Positions 5,964-13,685 of a DNA stretch of 16,615 nucleotides are shown piece after piece. Position 1 is the stretch's first letter; each line of letters opens with the position of its first letter. Below the pieces are notes generated by a model. That model searched no databases. It was not told the origin of the DNA and saw only the letters and a list, made by a program, of their open reading frames with translations. Where the stretch lies: positions 1 to 16,615 of the forward strand of contig CALXVW010000109.1 in the NCBI GenBank assembly GCA_944392185.1. Reading direction: 5' to 3'. This DNA comes from an uncultured Alphaproteobacteria bacterium. Its GTDB lineage: Bacteria > Pseudomonadota > Alphaproteobacteria > RF32 > CAG-239. Both the position numbers and the translations under genes were made by a program.

Positions 5964-8207
5964 TTATTTGGTGCCTACACCGCCCAAAGTCTTGAGGAAG
6001 AAGGTGGCTCCAAAGGTGAAATCGCCCTCATAGTTCGGGTCATTGGAGTTGTCTTTTTCTATGTTGAAGACAACCTTTGTGCATTCATCTTCATAGCTTA
6101 AAAATGCTCCCATTTCCAACGAGCCGCTGTTTTGTGCTAAATTTTGGCGGTTATACATGCTGATGGACCAGTTTTTAGTCAACATGGCTCTTAAAGACGT
6201 GTAAAGCTCTTTTCTTTCGGAGTTTCGAACCGAGGATGTTTCGTTGGCTTGGAAATATATGTATGACACATACATCTTTAAAATCTTGGGGCCGAAACTT
6301 GAGGCTAACTCGCTGTAGGTGATTGAATAATCTTCTTTATCCAACTTGAAACGATAATTAAAATCTAAATATTCATTCGGAGAAGCATAAACGCGGCCGA
6401 CATAATCGGTGAACGAACCGCTTTGGCCGTCGGCGTCTGCAAAACTTTCATTCTTGCTGAACTCATAACTTTGCGCCAAAAGGGCAGAGGTGCGGCCCAA
6501 AATATTACCATAAGAACTCCAGTTGACACCATAACTGATACGGCTGCCGGTGTCGTTTCTGTCATAGCCGGAATAACGATCAAGATTTAAAATATTGGTA
6601 TCGTTTAACTCAACATCTTGGCTGTCTTCGTTGGGAATTTTATCTGCCTTGTTGCTTTGGTTGGGGGCTACGGCAGCAACAATTATCGGTTCAAGAATCT
6701 GTCTTGAATCTTCTGTTGCCCTGATGAATGGTAAACGCCACTCCAAACCAACCTGCGGAAAGATTCTGCCGACCGTTCCGTCATAAATTTCATTTTCGGG
6801 GTTTAAGTAATTGTCTACATAATATAAATCAGACTTCAATGACGCAACTAATTTGTATTTTTCTCCATAAGGGCTGGTATAAGGCAAGTTCCACGAATTT
6901 ATCATTGTTGCCCTTTGGCTTGAGTTGTCATCTTCATGATAAACGGATGCCATACTGAATGAGTTCTTGTTGTAGGCTCCATAACGATTAGGATCACTGA
7001 TGTTTTCATAGCTAAATGTCGGCAATACCATCGGGCGATTGGCATAACGCAAGTCATAACTCAGAATCTTGTAATAATATGCCTCTAAAGCCGCATAATT
7101 GCGATTGTCAAATCCTTGCAGGCTGGCTCGGCTGGTGAGCCAGGTGTCGTCTTTTTTAGGCAATGACAAATCTTTTAAGTAAGCATTGTCTGAGGCGTAA
7201 TTAATATCCGTATCGGCAACCCAATAGTCGTTTACCTCATATCTCCCGTATGCAAACAAGTTGCTTCTATCTTTTTTGGTGTCTGAATCTCTTAAAAAAC
7301 TTCCGCTTGCGGAAACCTCTCCTCTTGTGAAGTATTTATTATACGCTCCGCTGTAAACTATTCCCTTATCACTACTGAAAATGGGGTTAAACAAAATATC
7401 TTCCTGATCCGATATACTCCAAAAATATTGCCCCTGAATGGCAGCCCCTAAGTATTGGTTACTTGAAATGCTCGGGAATAAAAAGCCTGAGCGCCTTTTT
7501 ACCGTGGGATCGGGATGTGATAAAAACGGTGTGTAAAATACCGGAACTCCTTTTATTTCTACGGTCGCATTTTGATAGTGAACATCTTGAGTCTCGGCAT
7601 TATGCTCAACTTTGCGGGCTTTAATTTGCCACAAGGGGTCTTCTTCTCGACAGGCGTCACAGGGAGAATAAACCGCGTTGGTCATAATCTTTTTGTCTTT
7701 GTCTCCGCGGCGAAATGTGCTGGCTGCAACCCGGGTCTTGTCGGCCATTATCATCTTGATGTTTTTCATCTCACCTTTGGTCATGCGGTCCGTTAATTCT
7801 GCATAGTCAGAAAAAACAACATTGCCGCTGTCTTCCAAAATTACAACATTGCCTACCGCGGTTACCGTGTCTTCTTTTTGGTTATATATAATCTTATCTG
7901 CCTTTACCGTATAGTTATCGCGGATAATTTCAACATTGCCGATGGCCGTTATGAGGCTTAGTTCTTGATTGTTTTCAACCTCATCGGCACTGAAATAAAT
8001 CTCCGGGTTTTCTTTATCTGTCGGTGGTTTGGGGGTGAATACATCTGTGATATTAACTTTGGGAGAAATTTTTGGTTTATTTACGCCGGTTGTTTTATCT
8101 ATGGCGCTTTGAGTGTCCGGCGTGACAATACTGTCGGCCTTGGCGCGGGAGGCAAATAGCACCATTAACACAGACATAAAACCAAAAAACGGGAGGTGCT
8201 TAGACAT
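5964..8207 (-). CDS. lptD: LPS-assembly outer-membrane protein LptD
   Basis: 747 residues. A signal peptide (MSKHLPFFGF...SRAKA, about 1-24) is followed by an OstA/LptA-like jellyroll at about 70-165 (SADEVENNQELSLITAIGNVEI, KADKIIYNQ, GNVVILEDSGNVVFSDYAEL). The large C-terminal beta-barrel has alternating aromatic strands and ends at KTLGGVGTK. With LptE it inserts lipopolysaccharide into the outer leaflet. I see three cysteines: C183 and C186 in SPCDAC, and C709 in DECTK, enough for one disulfide between the jellyroll and barrel ends as known for E. coli LptD. The start overlaps the lptF stop by 8 bases, with GGGAG six bases upstream, so translation is coupled. No lptE is in the window. The acidic, Asn/Asp-rich barrel fits an outer-membrane protein. 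Confidence 0.93.
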   Translation of the reverse strand: MSKHLPFFGFMSVLMVLFASRAKADSIVTPDTQSAIDKTTGVNKPKISPKVNITDVFTPKPPTDKENPEIYFSADEVENNQELSLITAIGNVEIIRDNYTVKADKIIYNQKEDTVTAVGNVVILEDSGNVVFSDYAELTDRMTKGEMKNIKMIMADKTRVAASTFRRGDKDKKIMTNAVYSPCDACREEDPLWQIKARKVEHNAETQDVHYQNATVEIKGVPVFYTPFLSHPDPTVKRRSGFLFPSISSNQYLGAAIQGQYFWSISDQEDILFNPIFSSDKGIVYSGAYNKYFTRGEVSASGSFLRDSDTKKDRSNLFAYGRYEVNDYWVADTDINYASDNAYLKDLSLPKKDDTWLTSRASLQGFDNRNYAALEAYYYKILSYDLRYANRPMVLPTFSYENISDPNRYGAYNKNSFSMASVYHEDDNSSQRATMINSWNLPYTSPYGEKYKLVASLKSDLYYVDNYLNPENEIYDGTVGRIFPQVGLEWRLPFIRATEDSRQILEPIIVAAVAPNQSNKADKIPNEDSQDVELNDTNILNLDRYSGYDRNDTGSRISYGVNWSSYGNILGRTSALLAQSYEFSKNESFADADGQSGSFTDYVGRVYASPNEYLDFNYRFKLDKEDYSITYSELASSFGPKILKMYVSYIYFQANETSSVRNSERKELYTSLRAMLTKNWSISMYNRQNLAQNSGSLEMGAFLSYEDECTKVVFNIEKDNSNDPNYEGDFTFGATFFLKTLGGVGTK

Positions 8208-9327
8208 CTTCTGCTCCCGAAAATTTCTTTTGGCGCTTAAATAAAAATGGTTTGTAAAATCTCAACAAATATAAACAAAAGCCAAACGGCAACAATATGT
8301 TCAAATATAAAACAATCAGCCACCACAGATGCTTAACCGCCAAATTTCCAATGGCCAAATCTAAGGCTTGAATAATAACCATGGCGCTAACCGATAGGGA
8401 GACAATCTTTATTTGTCCGCGGCGGTTGAAGTTCCCTATCAGCAACCCCGTGCAGGCAATCAAACCATAAATGATGTTTAACAGAGGTGTGGTGAAGCGC
8501 TTGTTGCCTTCTACAATCCAGCGTCGTACTTCTTTGGGTTCCAAGTCAGGGTTGGAAGCTGCCGAAAATAGCTCTCCCAGCGTCTTTTCTCTAACCCCGG
8601 CTTCTTTTCTGGCTTTGGTTTCTTTGGCACCAAAATCTACCGAATAACGGTCAAAAATGATGGAGCTGAACTGGTTGTTTTGTTTGTTTATTTCCTGGCG
8701 GCTGCCGTTAACCAAGATAATTCGCGGCCCTTTTGGGGTTTGAACTATCCGCCCGCGCTCGGCAGAAACTGTAGATTTGGTCTTGGGGTTTCTTTCGTCA
8801 TTAATCAAAATACCGCTTACGGAGCCATCGGGCTCGTGAGTGGTAATGAAAACGGTCAGGTTGTCTTGCAGGGTGGTAAATTCACCTTCTCTGAACATAA
8901 GGTGCGAAACATCATTTTTTACTTGCCACTGAAGGTCATTAAAGCGATTTTCCGCCATCGGAATACCAAAGTTCATAATCCACATGTTGAGTAATGCCAA
9001 AACAAAACCAACCAAAACCGCCGGTTTGGCGTTTTCCCACGGGCTGATGCCCGCCGCCTTCATGACCACCAGTTCTCGGTCTGAAAGCATTCGGTTATAT
9101 ACAAATAAAACTGCCGCAAATAGCGAAATTGGGGATAAAATTGTGAATATTCTCGGCATAAGCAGAGATGTCATCTCGGCAAAAAGTCCAACCGAGATGC
9201 CTTTGTTGGTTATGAGGTCTACAAATCTCAGTGATTGTGTCAGCCAAATGATTGACATCAAAGAGAAGGAAACCAGCAGAAAACCTACTAAAATTTGCTT
9301 TATTATATATAGGTTCAGTTTTTTCAT
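8200..9327 (-). CDS. lptF: LPS export permease LptF
   Basis: 375 residues from ATG 9327; an in-frame TTG at 9345 would add six residues (MIIIGI). YjgP/YjgQ family, the inner-membrane part of the LptB2FG transporter that extracts LPS for transfer to LptC/A/D. Three N-terminal helices (about 8-34, 50-78, 95-118) contain the family motif SDRELVVMKAAGISPW around residue 80-95. A periplasmic beta-jellyroll covers about 120-265, and three C-terminal helices about 275-365 end in a basic tail. The opening (YIIKQILVGFLLVSFSLMSIIWLTQSLRFVDL) and the motif fit alphaproteobacterial LptF better than LptG. It is first in the operon with lptD, surA and ksgA. Normally lptG follows lptF; here lptD follows directly with an 8-base overlap. 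Calling LptF rather than LptG rests on recall. Confidence 0.87.
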   Translation of the reverse strand: MKKLNLYIIKQILVGFLLVSFSLMSIIWLTQSLRFVDLITNKGISVGLFAEMTSLLMPRIFTILSPISLFAAVLFVYNRMLSDRELVVMKAAGISPWENAKPAVLVGFVLALLNMWIMNFGIPMAENRFNDLQWQVKNDVSHLMFREGEFTTLQDNLTVFITTHEPDGSVSGILINDERNPKTKSTVSAERGRIVQTPKGPRIILVNGSRQEINKQNNQFSSIIFDRYSVDFGAKETKARKEAGVREKTLGELFSAASNPDLEPKEVRRWIVEGNKRFTTPLLNIIYGLIACTGLLIGNFNRRGQIKIVSLSVSAMVIIQALDLAIGNLAVKHLWWLIVLYLNILLPFGFCLYLLRFYKPFLFKRQKKFSGAEDV

Positions 9328-9331
9328 GATG

Positions 9332-9345
9332 CCGATTATAATCAA
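9332..9345. promoter_or_regulatory. FNR-like inverted repeat with a -10-like TATAAT at the lptF start
   Basis: CCGAT-TATA-ATCAA matches the FNR consensus TTGAT-N4-ATCAA at 8 of 10 defined positions. On the minus strand the same bases hold a perfect TATAAT about ten bases before the lptF ATG, with only a weak -35 (TTGTTT, 19-base spacer). If used, it would make the lptF transcript nearly leaderless. Either reading is tentative. Confidence 0.25.
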
Positions 9346-9379
9346 ATTCTCGGATTTAGAAACAAAATTTTTTCATATA

Positions 9380-9396
9380 TTACATAAAATATGTAA
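9380..9396. promoter_or_regulatory. 17-bp palindrome upstream of the hydrogenase operon
   Basis: TTACATA-AAA-TATGTAA, a perfect 7-bp inverted repeat with a 3-base spacer. It lies in the 125-bp gap between the divergent lptF and hyd promoters, centred about 100 bp before the predicted hyd start point. Size and symmetry suit a dimeric regulator, but it sits in very AT-rich DNA. I do not recognise the consensus; it is not a Rex box. Confidence 0.35.
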
Positions 9397-9452
9397 ATTT
9401 TTTATATATTCGTCTTTTTTGGTGAAAATTGGGGGTGGTGCAAATAATGTTC

Positions 9453-9481
9453 TTGAATGGTAAAAATTTTGCCGATAAAAT
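9453..9481 (+). promoter_or_regulatory. Promoter of the hydCBA operon
   Basis: TTGAAT (9453-9458), exactly 17 bases, then TAAAAT (9476-9481): five of six matches in each box. The start point would lie near 9488, leaving a leader of about 27 bases with AAAGGAG (9501-9507) before the hydC ATG at 9515. No other promoter is visible within the operon. Confidence 0.65.
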
Positions 9482-9514
9482 GTCGCCATAACAATAAACT
9501 TAAAGGAGATTTTA

Positions 9515-9994
9515 ATGGACGCTGGTTCTTTGGGCTCTACGGTTGCTGCCAAGTGGCGCAAAAAAAGAGGCTCTTTAATTATGGCTTTGCATGAAATCCA
9601 AGGTGTTAAGGGTTTTGTGCCATGGGAAGACGCTGTCGACCTGGCTGAGGGCATGGGTGTGCCTTTGGCCAGAATTTATGAGGTCTTGACTTTTTATAAC
9701 TTTTTCAAACTCGATGCTCCCGGCAAAGCCGTGATTTCCGTTTGTACCGGAACGGCTTGCTACCTCAAGGGTAACGACAAGGTTTTGGAAGAGTTCAAAA
9801 AAGAGCTTGGAATCGGCGAAGGCGAAAGCACCGCAGATAAAATGTTTCACCTGCAGAGCGTGCGCTGTGTCGGTTGTTGCGGGTTGGCACCGGTTTGTGT
9901 CGTAAACGGCAAGACTTATGGCCGTGTTTCTCCCAACGATGTGCGGAATATCTTGGATGAATGGCGGAAAAAACTTAGCGAGGAAGGGGAGTAA
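9515..9994 (+). CDS. hydC: [FeFe]-hydrogenase subunit HydC (NuoE-like, [2Fe-2S])
   Basis: 159 residues, 24-kDa/NuoE family: an N-terminal helical part (about 20-68, GFVPWEDAVDLAEGMGVPLARIYEVLTFYNFF) and a thioredoxin-like [2Fe-2S] domain. The cluster ligands are C77 and C82 (CTGTAC) and C118 and C122 (CVGCC), the family's C-x4-C...C-x3-C spacing. In trimeric [FeFe]-hydrogenases this small subunit sits beside HydB at the flavin module. A strong AAAGGAG lies 7 bases before the ATG. It is the first gene of the operon; hydB begins 5 bases after its stop. A complex I NuoE is excluded by the H-cluster hydrogenase in the same operon. Confidence 0.92.
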   Translation: MDAGSLGSTVAAKWRKKRGSLIMALHEIQGVKGFVPWEDAVDLAEGMGVPLARIYEVLTFYNFFKLDAPGKAVISVCTGTACYLKGNDKVLEEFKKELGIGEGESTADKMFHLQSVRCVGCCGLAPVCVVNGKTYGRVSPNDVRNILDEWRKKLSEEGE

Positions 9995-9999
9995 GCACT

Positions 10000-11694
10000 A
10001 TGGCTGAATTGGATTTGGATAAGAGATTTGATATTCACGAAATCGCTAAAACTAAAAACGCTGAATTGGAAAGATTTCGTTGCAGTGTCTATTGCTGTCA
10101 CTCTACCGGTTGCAAGTCTTCAGGCAGTGATGATATCATTGATTTGCTTAAAAATGCGGTGGTAGAACATGGGCTTGAAGATCAAGTCAGAATCGTGGCA
10201 ACCGGGTGTATGGGGCTTTGCGCTCAGGGGCCGTTGATTAGAGTTGAAATTAAGGGACAAAAAGATGTCCTCTATAAACGAATCGAGCCTTTGATCGCGC
10301 GCTTGATTGTGACCGAGCATATTGTTCCGGCCTTAAAACTTCCGCAAAGTCAGAATTTTGAGGTGCCGCCTTTCTTGCAAGAACACGTTCTTTCTTTGGA
10401 GCTTCCGTTCTTTACCAAACAGGAAAAAGTGGTGCTCAAAGATGCCGGACATATGGATCCCGAAGATATCCAGGAATATATTGCCCGCGGCGGCTATCTG
10501 GCTCTTGAAAAAGTTTTGAAAAACATGACCCCGGCCGAGGTGGTTGATGAAATCAAACGTTCCGGTCTGCGTGGCCGCGGCGGCGGCGGGTTCTCTACCG
10601 GTATGAAGTGGGAACTGGCCTCCAAAGTGCCAACAGTGGATGAAAAATTTATTATCTGTAACGGTGATGAAGGTGACCCCGGTGCTTATATGGATCGTTC
10701 CATCTTGGAGGGCGACCCGCATTCGGTGATTGAAGGTATGATGATTGCCGCTTATGCCATCGGCGCCACACAGGGTTGGTTCTATGTCAGAGCCGAATAT
10801 CCTTTGGCGGTGGAGCGTTTGGATAAGGCTATCAAGGCTTGTAAAAAGAATCGTCTGCTTGGTAACAATATTATGGGAACGGATTTTTCTTTTAACATTG
10901 AAGTTCGCCTCGGTGCCGGTGCGTTTGTTTGCGGTGAGGAAACCGCTCTTATCCACTCCATTGAGGGCAAGAGAGGAACACCGAGACCTCGTCCACCTTA
11001 CCCGACTAATAAAGGTTTGTGGGATAAGCCTTCTTGCGTTAATAACGTGGAGACCTTGGGCAACGTGCCTAAGATTATTTTGAAAGGTGCGGATTGGTTC
11101 TCCTCTTTTGGAACCGAGACATCCAAGGGAACAAAGGTTTTTGCTCTGACCGGGCAAGTTGAACATTCCGGTTTGATTGAAGTGCCGATGGGAACAACCA
11201 TCAATGAGATTGTTAATGAGATTGGCGGCGGCGTACCAAACGGCAAAAAGCTTAAAGCCGTGCAAACCGGTGGCCCTTCTGGCGGTGTAATTCCTGCAGA
11301 AAAAATGGATTTGCCGGTTTGCTATGAAGAGCTTAAAAAAATCGGCTCTATTATGGGGTCAGGCGGTATGATTGTGATGGATGATTCTTCCAACATGGTT
11401 AATATTGCCAATTTTTATCTCGATTTTACGGTCGACGAATCCTGCGGAAAGTGCGCTCCTTGCCGTATCGGCGGAAAACAAATGCTGTTGTTGCTAGAAA
11501 AAATCAATAAAGGTAAAGGAACAAAGCAAGATTTGGCAGACTTAAAACGTGTGGCAACCGCCATGCAAAAAGCTTCTCTTTGCGGGTTGGGGCAAACAGC
11601 TCCGAACCCGGTACTCTCTACTCTCAGATTCTTTGAGAATGAGTATCTGGAAAAACTTGTTGATGCTAAACCTGCTGCCGCGGAGGAGAAATAG
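10000..11694 (+). CDS. hydB: [FeFe]-hydrogenase flavoprotein subunit HydB (NuoF-like)
   Basis: 564 residues. It oxidises or reduces NAD(P)(H) at FMN and passes electrons through Fe-S clusters to HydA. An N-terminal thioredoxin-like [2Fe-2S] domain has C33 and C38 (CHSTGC) and C70 and C74 (CMGLC). The NuoF core shows the NADH/FMN glycine loop GLRGRGGGGFSTG at 189-201, then GDEGDPGAYMDRSILEGDPH, then GAGAFVCGEETALIHSIEG. The [4Fe-4S] motif is C482, C485, C488 (SCGKCAPCRIG) with C528. The protein ends about 35 residues after C528 in an Ala/Glu-rich tail. The two-cluster bacterial ferredoxin at the C-terminus of Thermotoga maritima HydB is missing. AGGGGAG overlaps the hydC end as ribosome site; hydA follows after 2 bases. 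Confidence 0.94.
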   Translation: MAELDLDKRFDIHEIAKTKNAELERFRCSVYCCHSTGCKSSGSDDIIDLLKNAVVEHGLEDQVRIVATGCMGLCAQGPLIRVEIKGQKDVLYKRIEPLIARLIVTEHIVPALKLPQSQNFEVPPFLQEHVLSLELPFFTKQEKVVLKDAGHMDPEDIQEYIARGGYLALEKVLKNMTPAEVVDEIKRSGLRGRGGGGFSTGMKWELASKVPTVDEKFIICNGDEGDPGAYMDRSILEGDPHSVIEGMMIAAYAIGATQGWFYVRAEYPLAVERLDKAIKACKKNRLLGNNIMGTDFSFNIEVRLGAGAFVCGEETALIHSIEGKRGTPRPRPPYPTNKGLWDKPSCVNNVETLGNVPKIILKGADWFSSFGTETSKGTKVFALTGQVEHSGLIEVPMGTTINEIVNEIGGGVPNGKKLKAVQTGGPSGGVIPAEKMDLPVCYEELKKIGSIMGSGGMIVMDDSSNMVNIANFYLDFTVDESCGKCAPCRIGGKQMLLLLEKINKGKGTKQDLADLKRVATAMQKASLCGLGQTAPNPVLSTLRFFENEYLEKLVDAKPAAAEEK

Positions 11695-11696
11695 TC

Positions 11697-13469
11697 ATGG
11701 TAAAATTGAAAATTGATAATTTTGATGTTGAAGTGCCGGCAGGAACCTCTATCTTGGAGGCCGCACGCCAGGCGCATATTGATATTCCAACCTTGTGCAA
11801 ACACCCGGATGTTGACCCTTCGGCTGGTTGCGGTATGTGTATCGTAAAAGTCGGCGGGCGGATTATGCGCTCTTGCTGCACGCCGGTGGCAGAGGGAATG
11901 GAAGTCATTACCGGTGATGCCGAGATTGTTGATGTGCGCCGCACCGTTTTGGAACTTATCTTGAGTAATCACCCTAATGAGTGTTTGACCTGTATTCGCT
12001 CAGGACATTGTGAGCTCCAAGACATGGCTAATACTTTTGGAATTGCTCACTCCAATCTTCCGAGCCTTAATAAAAAATTGGAAAAAGATGATTCAACAAA
12101 GGCAATTGTTTTGGACCCGTCTAAATGTATTATCTGCGGGCGTTGTGTCGAGGTTTGTCAAAACCAGCAAAATGTTTGGGCTTTAAGCTACTTGAACAGA
12201 GGTTTGGCAACCAGAGTTACCGCTGCCGGAGGCATTCCTTTGGCTGAAAGTCCGTGTATCAAGTGCGGTCAATGTTCGGCCCACTGTCCGACAGGTGCCA
12301 TTGTTGAGTATGATGAAACTCAAAAAGTTTGGGAGATGTTGCGTGATCCTGAAATTATAACCATCGTGCAAATTGCTCCGGCCGTGCGTGTGGCTATCGG
12401 TGAGGAGTTTGGCTATGATTTTGGTGAGAACTTGACCGGAAAAACCTATGCTGCTTTGCGCAGACTTGGGTTTAACAAGGTGTTTGATACTAACTTCGGT
12501 GCAGATTTGACAATCATTGAAGAAGCCAATGAGTTTGTTCATCGCTTTACGGAAAATCCGCAAAGTTTGCCGATGTTTACTTCTTGTTGTCCGGCTTGGG
12601 TTGATATGTTGGAAAAATATCATCATGATATGATTGATCATTTCTCTACCTGCAAATCTCCGCAATCTATGGTGGGAGCTTTGGCTAAGACTTATTATGC
12701 TGAAAAAATGGCGATTAATCCTGCCAAAATCAGGGTTATCTCGATTATGCCCTGCACGGCTAAAAAATGGGAGATTACCCGCAGCAAGGATATGAGCAGC
12801 TCCGGATTCCAGGATGTTGATGTGTCTTTGACAACGAGAGAACTGTGCCGTATGATAAAACAGGCCGGTATTGATTTCCGCAGTTTGCCGGAGGAAGATG
12901 CCGATAGTCCGCTTGGCGAGTATTCCGGTGCCGGAACCATCTTTGGCGTGACCGGCGGTGTTATGACCGCGGCCTTGCGTACGGCTTATTTCTATATTAC
13001 CGGTGAAGAACTCGGAGATGTCAACTTTAAGGCTATTGAAGGGCTTGACGGCGTTAAAGAAGCTGAGGTCGATATCAAAGGAACCAAGGTAAAAATTGCC
13101 GTTGCTCATGGTTGCGGTAATATCGAAATTATCTTGGATAAAATTCGGGAAGCCAAAGCCAACGGTGAGGAAATGCCTTATCATTTTGTTGAGGTTATGG
13201 CCTGCCGCGGCGGTTGTATCTCCGGTGGCGGACAGCCCAGAGTGATGATGCCCGGACAGCCCAAACCGCGCGGTATTACCGATGATATTCGTAAAAAACG
13301 TGCTAAAGGGTTGATGAACGAGGATTTAAAAGCAAAGAATCGTCTTTCTCATCATAATGAATCGGTTAAAACCTTGTATAAGGAATATCTGGGTGAGGCC
13401 GGTTCTCACAGAGCTCATGAGTTGTTGCATACTCATTATGTAGGGCGTGATAAGTATAATAAAAAGTAG
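11697..13469 (+). CDS. hydA: [FeFe]-hydrogenase catalytic subunit HydA (group A, multi-cluster)
   Basis: 590 residues, reversible H2 formation. Domains in order: a plant-type [2Fe-2S] domain (C34, C45, C48, C60 or C61); a His-Cys3 [4Fe-4S] site (H92, C96, C99, C105, as in NuoG); two ferredoxin [4Fe-4S] clusters (C144/147/150/154 and C187/190/193/197); the H-cluster domain; and a C-terminal small-subunit domain (about 545-590). All three H-cluster signatures are intact: L1 TSCCPAW (C297, C298), L2 MPCTAKKWE (C353) and L3 MACRGGCISGGGQP (C503, C507). C297 corresponds to the proton-relay cysteine of clostridial CpI. Together with HydB and HydC this matches trimeric group A3 enzymes, often electron-bifurcating with NAD(P)H and ferredoxin. 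Maturases hydE, hydF and hydG are not in the window. Repeat copy C begins directly after the stop. Confidence 0.96.
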   Translation: MVKLKIDNFDVEVPAGTSILEAARQAHIDIPTLCKHPDVDPSAGCGMCIVKVGGRIMRSCCTPVAEGMEVITGDAEIVDVRRTVLELILSNHPNECLTCIRSGHCELQDMANTFGIAHSNLPSLNKKLEKDDSTKAIVLDPSKCIICGRCVEVCQNQQNVWALSYLNRGLATRVTAAGGIPLAESPCIKCGQCSAHCPTGAIVEYDETQKVWEMLRDPEIITIVQIAPAVRVAIGEEFGYDFGENLTGKTYAALRRLGFNKVFDTNFGADLTIIEEANEFVHRFTENPQSLPMFTSCCPAWVDMLEKYHHDMIDHFSTCKSPQSMVGALAKTYYAEKMAINPAKIRVISIMPCTAKKWEITRSKDMSSSGFQDVDVSLTTRELCRMIKQAGIDFRSLPEEDADSPLGEYSGAGTIFGVTGGVMTAALRTAYFYITGEELGDVNFKAIEGLDGVKEAEVDIKGTKVKIAVAHGCGNIEIILDKIREAKANGEEMPYHFVEVMACRGGCISGGGQPRVMMPGQPKPRGITDDIRKKRAKGLMNEDLKAKNRLSHHNESVKTLYKEYLGEAGSHRAHELLHTHYVGRDKYNKK

Positions 13470-13599
13470 TAAAAACTCGTCTGGCGGTTTTCTATAGCGA
13501 TTTTAGAGGGAACGCCAAAATGCTCACGTACGTCTGGTGTACGCTCCGCTTTTGTCGCCGCACTAAAATCACTCTATAAACTCCACCAGCCGAGTTTTT
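13470..13599 (+). repeat. Dispersed palindromic repeat, copy C
   Basis: Nearly identical to copy A: two differences over 129 bp (GGAGG to GGCGG, and TAGTG to TAGCG). It starts within a base of the hydA stop codon (13467-13469) and lies in the same orientation relative to the upstream gene as copy A does to xerD. Both arms are complete, with TAAAAACTCG at the left and CGAGTTTTT at the right. It is followed by the remnant of a next unit at 13613-13627. Confidence 0.9.
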
Positions 13600-13612
13600 C
13601 TTATAAGTTGGT

Positions 13613-13627
13613 GTCTGGCGGTGTTCT
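13613..13627 (+). repeat. Remnant start of a following repeat unit (direct repeat flanking copy C)
   Basis: GTCTGGCGGTGTTCT matches GTCTGGCGGTTTTCT at 13479-13493 in 14 of 15 bases, displaced by 134 bp. That is exactly the period of the tandem pair A-B. This suggests copy C was once part of a tandem array or that the element is bounded by short direct repeats. Confidence 0.6.
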
Positions 13628-13638
13628 AAGCCAAAAAT

Positions 13639-13671
13639 AAAAAACGCAGATTATAAAATCTGCGTTTTTTT
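13639..13671. terminator. Intrinsic terminator between hydA and the glycogen-synthase-like gene
   Basis: A perfect 13-bp stem, AAAAAACGCAGAT (13639-13651) with ATCTGCGTTTTTT (13658-13670), with a 6-base loop. T-runs on both strands let it serve the convergent hydCBA operon and the minus-strand gene. Copy C of the repeat sits between it and the hydA stop. Confidence 0.88.
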
Positions 13672-13685
13672 CATCTTGCTTAAAG

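Noticed and set aside
10333..11265. Long minus-strand frame of 310 codons inside hydB
   Set aside because: The plus strand carries an intact NuoF-type protein. The antisense product is His/Asn/Arg-rich with no motif and no ribosome site, typical of a shadow frame.
12183..13184. Long minus-strand frame of 333 codons inside hydA
   Set aside because: It lies opposite the H-cluster domain. The antisense product is low-complexity (His/Arg/Ser-rich) without domain signals.
9515..13469. Reading the three genes as nuoE, nuoF and nuoG of complex I
   Set aside because: The third gene has all three H-cluster motifs (TSCCPAW, MPCTAKKWE, MACRGGCISGGGQP), and no other nuo genes are present.
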